DNA from: Bacteroidia bacterium
Lineage (GTDB): Bacteria > Bacteroidota > Bacteroidia > B-17B0 > Aurantibacillaceae
Length of the DNA: 34,630 nt
Assembly (NCBI GenBank): GCA_026418315.1
Contig: JAOABO010000005.1
Location: forward strand, 1-34,630
Direction: 5' to 3'
Positions 8,755 through 17,656 of the stretch are shown piece by piece. Each line of letters opens with the position of its first letter. Position 1 is the stretch's first letter. The position numbers were made by a program, and so were the translations under genes. The notes beneath the pieces are model-generated. The model ran no database searches, was not told the origin of the DNA, and was given only the letters and a program-made list of their open reading frames with translations.

Positions 8755-9894
8755 TTATTCTTTGCTTTTAATCAACATCAATCTCTTATTATTCAATCTC
8801 ATTACATAAATTCCAGTATACCATTCTAATGCATTAATTTTTTCATTCTTTTTTACATAGTTATTAAAAAGAACTTTACCCATTAAATCATATACTATCA
8901 AAAAACCCTCTTCCTTACTAATTATATAATTTGAAAAAGGAGAAGGGTATATAATTGACTCATTTGTAATTATTGAATGCTCATTAATTTCTGTTGTTAT
9001 ATTACATTGCCTAACATAATTAATTTCTACATTATTTTGTAAATTAGAAAAAAATATAACACTATCTGCCAAACTGCCTTTTAGCATATAATTCAAATAG
9101 GGCTTGAGTATATAAAACATTCTTCTTTGTTGTTCTGCTCTTGTAATAGTGGGTTGTGGAGTTGTAGTAGATTCTCCAAAACTGCAATTAAAATTATTAT
9201 TTGCAAAATAACAATGACCACCTCCAAGAATGGTAACTCGTGTTTTACAAGGGCTTGAACAAGAATCAAACATTGGAATTTGATGATTAGCAGGAGGTGT
9301 TACTCCATCATTTTGTCCGATAAACATTAATAAAGGTCTGGTTACATTTTTTGCTGCCTGAATACTGGATGGATTGGTATTAGCCGCTGCAAAGTTGACC
9401 AATGTTGTAAAATTAGTGTACGAATCTGCTGCTAAAAAAGAAGCTCCACCTCCCATAGAATGCCCCATCAAAGAACTTTTTATGCTTATTTTCTGGTAAA
9501 AGAAAGAGGAAGGATTATTATTTTCTATCTTAAATTGCTCATTAAGAAATCTCAAATCTTTTCCAAATTCAAGATGATTAGGGCTAATGCTACCTTCTGT
9601 TTTAGGAAAAGCCATGATGTAACCTAATGGTACCAAAGTATCCCAAAAATTTTTGTAAGCATCCCAACTCATTAAAAAACCATGTCCAAAAATTAAAACA
9701 GGAAATTGTCCGGATGCAATGGGAACATTGTCTCCATTTGTATAAGCCGGATAATAAATTTCTGTTGAAATATTCCGATTAGAACGAGAAGCATCTACAA
9801 ATGTAATCAACTTATGCCCTATGCTATAGGGTTGAGCAAGTACATTCAGTAGTCCTGTTAAAAAAAGACCATAACTAAAAATAATGGTTTTCAT
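8755..9894 (-). CDS. Secreted alpha/beta hydrolase (dienelactone hydrolase/cutinase-like) with C-terminal T9SS type A sorting domain
   Basis: N-terminal signal; FGHGFLMSWDAYKNFW, GHSMGGGASFLA nucleophile elbow, FIGQNDGVTPP (Asp), LGGGHCYF (His); C-terminal YPSPFSNYIISKEEGFLIVYDLMGKVLF...GIYVMRL typical of a T9SS CTD. Confidence 0.85.
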   Translation of the reverse strand: MKTIIFSYGLFLTGLLNVLAQPYSIGHKLITFVDASRSNRNISTEIYYPAYTNGDNVPIASGQFPVLIFGHGFLMSWDAYKNFWDTLVPLGYIMAFPKTEGSISPNHLEFGKDLRFLNEQFKIENNNPSSFFYQKISIKSSLMGHSMGGGASFLAADSYTNFTTLVNFAAANTNPSSIQAAKNVTRPLLMFIGQNDGVTPPANHQIPMFDSCSSPCKTRVTILGGGHCYFANNNFNCSFGESTTTPQPTITRAEQQRRMFYILKPYLNYMLKGSLADSVIFFSNLQNNVEINYVRQCNITTEINEHSIITNESIIYPSPFSNYIISKEEGFLIVYDLMGKVLFNNYVKKNEKINALEWYTGIYVMRLNNKRLMLIKSKE

Positions 9895-10018
9895 TTTTTT
9901 TCTGCAAGTTTAATAAAAACATCTCTTTTAAATTCAAAATGATTAAATTATTTTTTGTACGGATTACCCATTATTTCATAGGTTAAAAACCTATATCTTG
10001 CTCTTCAAAACTATTCAC

Positions 10019-10026
10019 TACTTTTG
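10019..10026 (+). promoter_or_regulatory. Bacteroidota-type -7 element (TACTTTTG) for tatC, with TTG at 9998-10000
   Basis: TTG-N18-TACTTTTG, 20 nt upstream of ATG 10047. Confidence 0.6.
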
Positions 10027-10046
10027 CCAACTAATTTATATAAAGA

Positions 10047-10853
10047 ATGGAAAAAGATATTGAACATACCAAAGAAATGAGTTTTTTAGAGCATTTGGAA
10101 GAACTAAGAAAGCATTTAGTAAGAAGTGCATTAATAGTATTAGTGTTTGCTGTAATAGTTTTTATTTATGCAACATGGATTTTTGATAATGTGATTTTTG
10201 CACCTCTTCGTCCTGATTTCTTTTCTTACAAAGTAATGTGTGCTTTATCAGAGCTTACTCATATAAAAGATTTATGTTTTGAAATAAAATTTCATCCATT
10301 ACAGGCCTTATCTGCTTCTGAACAATTTTTTAATCATATTTGGATGTCCATTGTTATTGGTATTATCTTGGCATCACCTTTTATTTTATTCGAATTATGG
10401 AAATTTATAAGACCTGCATTAAAAGACAATGAAGCCAATCCGGTAAAAAGTTTTATTGTTATATCAACCAGTTTGTTTCTAACCGGTGTTTTGTTTGGTT
10501 ATTTTATTTTATTTCCAATGTCTTATAATTTTCTCATTCACTACCAAATTTCTGAGATTGGAATGGTAGAAACTCATAATACATTAGAAGATTATATTTC
10601 ACTCATCAGCACTATGGTTTTAGTATCAGGTTTAATTTTTGAACTTCCGGTAGTAATATTTTTATTAGCCAAATTAGGTTTAATCACTTCTACATTTATG
10701 AAAAATTACAGAAAGCATGCATTTGTTGTTATTTTAATTATTGCCGCTGTTATTACGCCATCTCCCGATGTAGCATCTCAAATGATTGTGGCTACACCCT
10801 TATATATTTTATACGAAATAAGTATTTTCATTGCCAAATCGGTAAATCAATAG
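10047..10853 (+). CDS. tatC: Twin-arginine translocase subunit TatC
   Basis: MSFLEHLEELRKHLVRSALIV, SPFILFELWKFIRPALKDNE, GLIFELPVVIFLLAKLGLI, RKHAFVVILIIAAVITPSPDVASQM. Confidence 0.95.
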   Translation: MEKDIEHTKEMSFLEHLEELRKHLVRSALIVLVFAVIVFIYATWIFDNVIFAPLRPDFFSYKVMCALSELTHIKDLCFEIKFHPLQALSASEQFFNHIWMSIVIGIILASPFILFELWKFIRPALKDNEANPVKSFIVISTSLFLTGVLFGYFILFPMSYNFLIHYQISEIGMVETHNTLEDYISLISTMVLVSGLIFELPVVIFLLAKLGLITSTFMKNYRKHAFVVILIIAAVITPSPDVASQMIVATPLYILYEISIFIAKSVNQ

Positions 10854-10940
10854 CCGCTTTTCCTGTTTAATGACTAAACCTTATATGATAATTTTTGTTA
10901 AAAATACTACTATGTATTGCATAATACCTTTTAATGTAAT

Positions 10941-10948
10941 TATATTTG
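10941..10948 (+). promoter_or_regulatory. Bacteroidota-type -7 element (TATATTTG) for padR-pspC
   Basis: TATATTTG about 25 nt upstream of ATG 10974; TTG about 20 nt further upstream. Confidence 0.55.
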
Positions 10949-10973
10949 CACCGCATAATAAATTGTACAACAC

Positions 10974-11306
10974 ATGAGTATAAAAAATGACAATATACAA
11001 TCTCAGATGAGAAAAGGAATACTGGAGCTTTGTATTCTGTCTATTTTGGAAAAAGGAGATGCCTATCCTACTGAAATCATCAATGAATTAAAAATTGCCA
11101 AACTAATAGTAGTAGAAGGCACATTGTATCCATTATTAAACAGATTAAAAGATGAAGGATATTTAACTTATCAATGGGTCGAATCAAAACAAGGGCCTCC
11201 CCGAAAATATTATCATATTACTTCAGAAGGAAAAAAATTTTTGAAGGAACTAATAGAAAACTGGGAAGAAATAGTTAAATCAGTTAACAAAATCATAAAA
11301 AAATAA
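10974..11306 (+). CDS. PadR family transcriptional regulator
   Basis: QMRKGILELCILSILEKGDAYPTEIINELK...EGTLYPLLNRLKDEGYLTYQWVESKQGPPRKYYHITSEGKKFL. Confidence 0.93.
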   Translation: MSIKNDNIQSQMRKGILELCILSILEKGDAYPTEIINELKIAKLIVVEGTLYPLLNRLKDEGYLTYQWVESKQGPPRKYYHITSEGKKFLKELIENWEEIVKSVNKIIKK

Positions 11307-11317
11307 AATCTATCACT

Positions 11318-12937
11318 ATGAAAAAAACAATTAACATTCATCTTTCGGGCATACTATTTAACATTGAAGAAGATGCTTACGATGTGCTTTCTCATTACAT
11401 TAAAAGTTTAGAAAGACATTTTGAAGGCAAAAAAGAAATACTGGAAGATATTGAAAACAGAATAGCAGAACTGCTGAATGAAAAACTAAATTCATCCAAA
11501 CAGGTCATTACCCTAAAAGATATTCAGGAAATAATTGATATAATGGGAACGGTAGAAGAATTAGGAGTTGATGCATCAGAAGAAAAAAATGAAACTCATC
11601 CAATCAAAAAAAGATTTTACAGAAATCCTGATGATAAAGTGATTGGTGGAGTATGTGGAGGTATAGCCGCTTATTTTGATATTGATCCATTGTGGATAAG
11701 ATTAGCATGGGCAATTTTATTTTTTGTCTATGGTACGGGCTTTTTATTCTATTTACTCTTATGGGTCATTATTCCAGAAGCTAAAACACCAAGCCAAAAA
11801 TTAGAGATGAAAGGCGAAAAAATAAACATATCTAATATTAGCAAAGGTATTTCTGAAGATGTTAATCAATTTACAAAAAGAACCAGTAAAGAGTTTTCCA
11901 AATTTTCAGGCAATAAGTTTGTGGATTTTATACAAAGTGTTTTTCAAAGTGTACTCGACTTTTGTTATGGTATAGGAAAAAGCATATTGAAATTTTTCTC
12001 TGTGTTTTCCATTATTCTGCTTGGTATTATTTTAATCCTTTTAATTGCCGTTCTTTTTAACGATACCTATGTCTCTATTAGTTCAAAAAATTTTATTACA
12101 AATGCTTCTGTATCTAACTTTTTCACAACGCCATTCAAAAGCATTTTATTTTCTTTATCTATATTTTTATTAATTGGAATTCCAATAACAGTACTTATCA
12201 TCAAACTATTTGTATTTGTTTTTAATATCAAAAAGAAAGTAAAATATTTAAGCTTTGTCGCGCTGATTCTGTGGATAATTGGTTGGGGGCTATTGGCATA
12301 TTCTATTACAGATACTGTAAGTAAATTTTCTGAAAAAGCATATCAAAGTACGCAAACAACAACATATATTCCTTCAAACAAAACATTATTCATTAAAATG
12401 CAAAATGATGAAGAGTATTCAGATGATAAAGAATTTGAAATAAGAGTAGTTAATAAATTATTAATTTCTGAAAGCACACATCACACCAGTATTGGTTTTC
12501 CATCAGTTGTTATTAAAAAAAGTGAAGATGATAGCACAAGAATCAAAATAATCAGCTCTGCTGTTGCTGAAAATAAAAGAGAAGCAAAAATATTTTCAAA
12601 AAACATACATTATGAATTCAATTTACATGATACTATCATTGAATTATCTTCCAAATATGATATTCCCAAAGAAGACCAATTTCATTTTCAAAAAATTAAA
12701 GTCATTATTGAAATACCAACCGGAAGATATGTATATTTATCAAAAAGTATGGAAAATTACCTTTCTGAAGCTGATAACAATATAGATGCTGATGAAGAAG
12801 ACATGTGCGGTAAAAAATGGTTAATGGGCATTGAGCATTTACAGTGTATTGAAAATTGCGACAAAATAGAAAACACATACCAACACAAACACCCGCACAA
12901 AAAAGAAGTAAACTCAAAAGAAGATGAAGAAAACTAA
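11318..12937 (+). CDS. PspC domain-containing membrane protein
   Basis: MKKTINIHLSGILFNIEEDAYDVLSHYIKSLERHF N-terminal region followed by PspC domain RRFYRNPDDKVIGGVCGGIAAYFDIDPLWIRLAWAI-like segment and further TM segments. Confidence 0.88.
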   Translation: MKKTINIHLSGILFNIEEDAYDVLSHYIKSLERHFEGKKEILEDIENRIAELLNEKLNSSKQVITLKDIQEIIDIMGTVEELGVDASEEKNETHPIKKRFYRNPDDKVIGGVCGGIAAYFDIDPLWIRLAWAILFFVYGTGFLFYLLLWVIIPEAKTPSQKLEMKGEKINISNISKGISEDVNQFTKRTSKEFSKFSGNKFVDFIQSVFQSVLDFCYGIGKSILKFFSVFSIILLGIILILLIAVLFNDTYVSISSKNFITNASVSNFFTTPFKSILFSLSIFLLIGIPITVLIIKLFVFVFNIKKKVKYLSFVALILWIIGWGLLAYSITDTVSKFSEKAYQSTQTTTYIPSNKTLFIKMQNDEEYSDDKEFEIRVVNKLLISESTHHTSIGFPSVVIKKSEDDSTRIKIISSAVAENKREAKIFSKNIHYEFNLHDTIIELSSKYDIPKEDQFHFQKIKVIIEIPTGRYVYLSKSMENYLSEADNNIDADEEDMCGKKWLMGIEHLQCIENCDKIENTYQHKHPHKKEVNSKEDEEN

Positions 12938-12941
12938 CAAG

Positions 12942-13028
12942 CGGAGAGAGAGGGATTCGAACCCCCGGTGCCTGTTAAGGCACAACGGTTTTCAAGACCG
13001 CCGCATTCGACCACTCTGCCATCTCTCC
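12942..13028 (-). tRNA. tRNA-Ser (anticodon UGA)
   Basis: GGAGAGATGGCAGAGTGGTCGAATGCGGCGGTCTTGAAAACCGTTGTGCCTTAACAGGCACCGGGGGTTCGAATCCCTCTCTCTCC: class II tRNA, acceptor GGAGAGA/TCTCTCC, loop CTTGAAA, long variable arm. Confidence 0.95.
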
Positions 13029-13127
13029 GGGGGCAAAGATAAGGCAAAGCTTTTTTATTTTCCAAATGTTTTAAAAATTATTTTGAATTCAAATTAATCC
13101 ATACACAACAATCTACACTTTGACAAC

Positions 13128-13322
13128 CTGCAGAATATAGTTTAAGCCGTTTTATATTCTGTACCTTAAATTTTTTAATTAAATAGCTCAATCTATTCTT
13201 TGAGCAGCTAAATAAGGTGTACCTATTTGTCTAATATCTCCTATCAATATAGTTTTAGTTCCTGGGCTTGCTTAGGTAATAATTGTTTTCATGCGGAGTT
13301 AAATTTTGAAACCCATTAATTT
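13128..13322 (-). pseudogene. Degenerate fragment homologous to the 3' part of phoH
   Basis: Aligns with 14090-14280 inside phoH. Relic reads (- strand) IT*ASPGTKTILIGDIRQIGTPYLAAQ-(frameshift)-NRLSYLIKKFKVQ against TRAGEGTKIIFTGDVRQIDTPYLDAQSNGLSYLIEKFKGQ in phoH; in-frame stop, a 1-nt and about 5-nt indel. Confidence 0.9.
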
Positions 13323-13377
13323 ATATACCCATCAAAACAAAATTAAAAAAACAATAAATATTGACTCAAAAATTACT

Positions 13378-13385
13378 TACATTTG
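13378..13385 (+). promoter_or_regulatory. Bacteroidota-type -7 element (TACATTTG) for the outer-membrane protein gene
   Basis: TACATTTG 21 nt upstream of ATG 13407. Confidence 0.5.
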
Positions 13386-13406
13386 CCGCACTAAAACAAT
13401 AAGTAT

Positions 13407-14015
13407 ATGAGAAAAGCAAAAGTACTTACTAATATCTTATTATTAACTACCACCTTATTCACCAGTAAAATTAATGCACAGGTATTCAGTAAAGGTTCGG
13501 GCATATTAAATTTAGGAATAGGATTAGGAGGATATGTGAGGTATTGGGGACATGGTTATTCCAGCACTCCCTATTTTAATGCTGCTTTTGATTATGGTGT
13601 GTATCAATTTGAAAATGAGCAAAAATTGAGTGTTGGAGTAGGTGGATTCATTGGGTATAAAAGTGTTTGGTACGAATGGATCACTACATGGCGTGATAAA
13701 AACGGAAACTGGCACATTGATCAACCTGTAAAATCTACATGGACCTATACTTACATAGGGTTTCGTCCTTCATTAAACTATTCATTCAATGATAAAGCTA
13801 TGGTTTATAGTGCATTGAATATTGGTTATTCTATATTAAACCACAGGTACAGCGATCCTACCTATTACTCCAGTACCTCTTATGGTTCATCATTAGGATG
13901 GGGTCTTCTGGTGGGCGGTAGATATTTCTTCTCTAATTCATTTGCAGTATTTGGTGAAATTGGATGGGGCATGAGTTACCTCAATTTAGGGGTAAGCTTT
14001 AAATTAGTGAAATAA
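13407..14015 (+). CDS. Secreted/outer-membrane beta-barrel-like protein
   Basis: Signal peptide MRKAKVLTNILLLTTTLFTSKINAQ; Gly/aromatic alternating strands; C-terminal YFFSNSFAVFGEIGWGMSYLNLGVSFKL typical of beta-barrels. Confidence 0.75.
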   Translation: MRKAKVLTNILLLTTTLFTSKINAQVFSKGSGILNLGIGLGGYVRYWGHGYSSTPYFNAAFDYGVYQFENEQKLSVGVGGFIGYKSVWYEWITTWRDKNGNWHIDQPVKSTWTYTYIGFRPSLNYSFNDKAMVYSALNIGYSILNHRYSDPTYYSSTSYGSSLGWGLLVGGRYFFSNSFAVFGEIGWGMSYLNLGVSFKLVK

Positions 14016-14033
14016 TAATGCTTTGTAAATTTA

Positions 14034-15386
14034 TTACAACAATTCATTAGCCAAATTGGCTAAAGTACTTCTTTCTCCTTTCTGCAAGGTAATATGAGCA
14101 TAAATATCCTGTCCCTTAAATTTTTCAATTAAATAACTCAATCCATTGCTTTGAGCATCTAAATAAGGCGTATCTATTTGCCTGACATCTCCTGTAAATA
14201 TTATTTTAGTTCCTTCGCCGGCTCTGGTAATAATGGTTTTAATTTCATGTGGAGTTAAATTTTGGGCTTCATCAATTATAAAATAAATATTACTCAAACT
14301 TCTACCTCTGATATAAGCCAAGGCCGATACTAAAAGTTTTTCATTCTCAATCATTTCATTAATTTGCTTGAATTCTTTGTCCTTTTCAGAATATAATGAT
14401 TTGATAAATTTCAGATTATCCCAAAGCGGTTCCATGTATGGATTTATTTTTTGGTGAATATCTCCTGGTAAATACCCAATATCTTTATTACTCAAAGGTA
14501 CAATGGGCCTGGCTAAATATATTTGCTGATAATGTCTTCTTCTCTCTAATGCACCCGCTACAGATAATAGTGTTTTTCCTGTTCCGGCCACTCCTTGTAA
14601 TGTGACTAGTTTGATATTATCATTCAGTAATGCATCTAATGCAAAGGCCTGTTCTGCATTTTTAGGCGTTATACCAAAAGCGGTTTGCTTTTGTACTCTT
14701 ACTAATTTATCTGACACCGCATCATATCTTGCTAAAACCGATTGATTATTGTTTTTTAATATAAAATACTGATTTGGCACCGGTTTTTGTTTAGTAAAAA
14801 TTCTTACATCACACTCTCCGTTTTGATACAATTTTTGAATAATTTCCAGTTTCACCTTATTTACTTCCGCCTTTCCGGTATATAACTCCTCTGGATGTTT
14901 AATTTTTCCGGTTTCATAATCTTCTGCCTGAATGTTCAATGATTTTGCCTTGATTCTTAAATTGATGTCTTTGGTAACCAAAACAACCTTTCTATTAGGA
15001 TATTTTTCCTGCAAATAAATGGTGGTATTAAGTATTTTATGGTCGGGCTTCTTTTCATCAAAAATTTTTTCAGCATTCAGTTTAGAATCACTGTGCATTT
15101 CTATTCTGAATTTTCCAATAGCTTTTCCATTAATTGGAACCCAATCCTGCAATGTATGACTGCCCGATTGCTTATCAATATATCTAATAAACTCTCGGGC
15201 TGCAAAATTTTTGGTGTCATTTCCTTTTTTAAAATTATCTAATTCTTCCAGAACTGTAATGGGAATAACAACATCATTATCTTTAAAATTTTTAATAGCC
15301 GTATAATCATATAAAATAACTGATGTGTCCAACACAAAAATTTTTCTTTCACTATCCGATAAATTTTTTTTCTTTTGTATTACCAT
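14034..15386 (-). CDS. phoH: PhoH family protein with N-terminal PIN domain
   Basis: PIN start KIFVLDTSVILYDYTAIKNF; ATPase LVTLQGVAGTGKTLLSVAGAL, IYFIIDEAQNLTPHEIKTIITRAGEGTKIIFTGDVRQID. Start at 15386 (MVIQKKK) preferred because a TTACTTTG motif (15402-15409, - strand) overlaps the longer start. Confidence 0.9.
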   Translation of the reverse strand: MVIQKKKNLSDSERKIFVLDTSVILYDYTAIKNFKDNDVVIPITVLEELDNFKKGNDTKNFAAREFIRYIDKQSGSHTLQDWVPINGKAIGKFRIEMHSDSKLNAEKIFDEKKPDHKILNTTIYLQEKYPNRKVVLVTKDINLRIKAKSLNIQAEDYETGKIKHPEELYTGKAEVNKVKLEIIQKLYQNGECDVRIFTKQKPVPNQYFILKNNNQSVLARYDAVSDKLVRVQKQTAFGITPKNAEQAFALDALLNDNIKLVTLQGVAGTGKTLLSVAGALERRRHYQQIYLARPIVPLSNKDIGYLPGDIHQKINPYMEPLWDNLKFIKSLYSEKDKEFKQINEMIENEKLLVSALAYIRGRSLSNIYFIIDEAQNLTPHEIKTIITRAGEGTKIIFTGDVRQIDTPYLDAQSNGLSYLIEKFKGQDIYAHITLQKGERSTLANLANELL

Positions 15387-15614
15387 ATTTAAATTTTTCC
15401 TCAAAGTAATATGCTATTTTGATTACCATATTATTAAATCTAAAAAAAATACTAACAACCCAATGTGAGTTGTATTTATTCCAATTTTTATTATCTTTAT
15501 ATATCCATCACTCTTTACAATTAAAAATCTGATTTTTTTAAAAAGATGTTTTCTTTCTTTTAAAAAAATGACAAAAATCATTTATTAAAATTTGTATAAG
15601 CACGAAATTTGCTC

Positions 15615-15622
15615 TAACTTTG
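15615..15622 (+). promoter_or_regulatory. Bacteroidota-type -7 element (TAACTTTG) for the paa cluster
   Basis: TAACTTTG about 20 nt upstream of ATG 15643. Confidence 0.6.
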
Positions 15623-15642
15623 TAAGTGAAAAAATTTTTTTT

Positions 15643-16587
15643 ATGAAATCTGAAAAAGAATTAGAAGAAATATTTGAAAAAAAACTTAATAATAATGAAT
15701 TTATAGAACCTAAAGATTGGATGCCTGAAAAATATCGTCAGCACCTTATCAGACAAATTTCTCAACACGCTCATTCAGAAGTAGTAGGAATGCTACCCGA
15801 AGGAAATTGGATAACGCGAGCACCCAGCTTAAGAGCCAAATTAGTTTTATTAGCAAAAGTACAAGATGAAGGAGGACATGGGTTATATCTTTATTCTGCG
15901 GCAGAAACATTGGGAATTTCCAGAGATGAGATGTTAGATGCATTACATAGCGGAAAGGCAAAATATTCTTCTATTTTCAACTACCCCACTCTAACATGGG
16001 CAGATATTGGTGCTATCGGATGGCTTGTAGATGGGGCAGCTATTATGAATCAAGTTATGCTACAAAGAACTTCTTACGGACCCTACAGCCGTGCCATGAT
16101 AAGAATATGTAAAGAAGAAAGTTTTCATCAAAGACAAGGTTACGAAATTATGATGCGACTTGCGCTTGGAACACCAGAACAAAAACAAATGGCACAAGAT
16201 GCATTGAATCGCTGGTGGTACCCTACTCTTATGATGTTTGGTCCTCCCGATTCCGAATCTCCACACAGCGCAGATGCCATTAAGTGGAGAATAAAAAGAG
16301 AAACCAACGACCAATTAAGACAAAAATTTGTCAATCAAACTGTTCCTCAGGCAGAATTTATTGGATTAAAAGTTCCAGACCCCAACTTAAAATGGAATGA
16401 AGAAAAAAAGGGATACGATTTTACACCACCCGATTGGGAAGAATTCAAACGAGTAATTAGTGGAAACGGACCTTGTAATAAAGAAAGATTAGCCGCCCGT
16501 ATCAAAGCACATGAAGAAGGTAAGTGGGTAAGAGAAGCCGCTGCAGCGTATGCACAAAAACATAAAAAAGAAGTATTGGTTTCATAA
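15643..16587 (+). CDS. paaA: 1,2-phenylacetyl-CoA epoxidase subunit PaaA
   Basis: [80 protein letters not shown] diiron motifs. Confidence 0.95.
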   Translation: MKSEKELEEIFEKKLNNNEFIEPKDWMPEKYRQHLIRQISQHAHSEVVGMLPEGNWITRAPSLRAKLVLLAKVQDEGGHGLYLYSAAETLGISRDEMLDALHSGKAKYSSIFNYPTLTWADIGAIGWLVDGAAIMNQVMLQRTSYGPYSRAMIRICKEESFHQRQGYEIMMRLALGTPEQKQMAQDALNRWWYPTLMMFGPPDSESPHSADAIKWRIKRETNDQLRQKFVNQTVPQAEFIGLKVPDPNLKWNEEKKGYDFTPPDWEEFKRVISGNGPCNKERLAARIKAHEEGKWVREAAAAYAQKHKKEVLVS

Positions 16588-16598
16588 AACAAATTACT

Positions 16599-16895
16599 AT
16601 GAATACAAACAAAGATAACCAAGGAACCTTGTGGGAAGTATTTCTCCAAAAAAAATCAGGACAACCTTTTATTCATGCCGGAAGCATCCATGCATTTGAT
16701 AAAGAAATGGCATTACAAAATGCCCGCGATACCTACACAAGAAGAGGTGAAGCCACAGTAGTATGGGTAGTTCCATCCAATTGTATTGTATCAAGTACAC
16801 CAGAAGATATAGGTTCATTTTTTGACCCTGCCAATGATAAAATATACAGGCACCCCACCTTTTATCACATTCCCGATGCTATTAAAAATATGTAA
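16599..16895 (+). CDS. paaB: 1,2-phenylacetyl-CoA epoxidase subunit PaaB
   Basis: WEVFLQKKSGQPFIHAGSIHAFDKEMALQNARDTYTRRGEATVVWVVPS. Confidence 0.95.
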   Translation: MNTNKDNQGTLWEVFLQKKSGQPFIHAGSIHAFDKEMALQNARDTYTRRGEATVVWVVPSNCIVSSTPEDIGSFFDPANDKIYRHPTFYHIPDAIKNM

Positions 16896-16897
16896 TT

Positions 16898-17656
16898 ATG
16901 AATTATCACGAAGCATTTTTTAAGTATTTACTGATATTAGGAGATACTTCTCTTATTCTTGCACAAAGATTAAGTGAATGGACAGGACACGGTCCTTTTT
17001 TAGAAGAAGACCTTGCTCTTACCAATATTGCATTAGACACATTAGGACATGCTAATGTATTATTAGAATATGCCGGAAAAGTAGAAAACAAAGGAAGAGA
17101 TCAAGATAAATTGGCATTCTTTAGAAACGGAAGAGAATATTTTAATGTAAAATTAGTAGAATTACCTAATGGAGATTATGCGAATACAATGGTAAGACAG
17201 CTTTTTGTAGATGCTTTTCGTTATCATTACTTCAATGCCTTATGTGGCTGTAAAGATGAAACGCTTTCAGGGCTTGCACAAAAAGCAGTAAAAGAAATTA
17301 AATACCATTACCGTCACTCTTCCTGGTGGATTAAAAGATTTGGTGATGGAACAGAAGAAAGTCATCAAAGAACTCAAAATGCTTTGAACAACTTGTGGCG
17401 TTTTACAGGCGAACTTTTTATGCCCGATGAATCTGAAAAAATAATGGAAGAAGAAAAAATAGCCCCCTCTTTAAGCCAAATACAGTATATATGGAATGAA
17501 GACATTCAATCTTTGCTGAAAGAAGCCAACTTAACTATTCCAAAAGATGTATATATGCAAAGCGGAGGAAAGCAAGGCGTTCATACAGAATATTTAGATT
17601 ACATACTTGCAGAAATGCAATCTTTACCAAGAATGTACCCCGATGCAAAATGGTAA
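16898..17656 (+). CDS. paaC: 1,2-phenylacetyl-CoA epoxidase subunit PaaC
   Basis: LGDTSLILAQRLSEWTGHGPFLEEDLALTNIALDTLGHANVLLEYAG; position after paaB. Confidence 0.95.
   Translation: MNYHEAFFKYLLILGDTSLILAQRLSEWTGHGPFLEEDLALTNIALDTLGHANVLLEYAGKVENKGRDQDKLAFFRNGREYFNVKLVELPNGDYANTMVRQLFVDAFRYHYFNALCGCKDETLSGLAQKAVKEIKYHYRHSSWWIKRFGDGTEESHQRTQNALNNLWRFTGELFMPDESEKIMEEEKIAPSLSQIQYIWNEDIQSLLKEANLTIPKDVYMQSGGKQGVHTEYLDYILAEMQSLPRMYPDAKW

Noticed and set aside
12564-12917. ORFs 12564..12785 (+) and 12705..12917 (-)
   Set aside because: Alternative-frame and antisense ORFs within the PspC gene.
15749-17091. Antisense ORFs opposite paaA, paaB and paaC
   Set aside because: Shadow ORFs of strongly conserved genes; no family signature.
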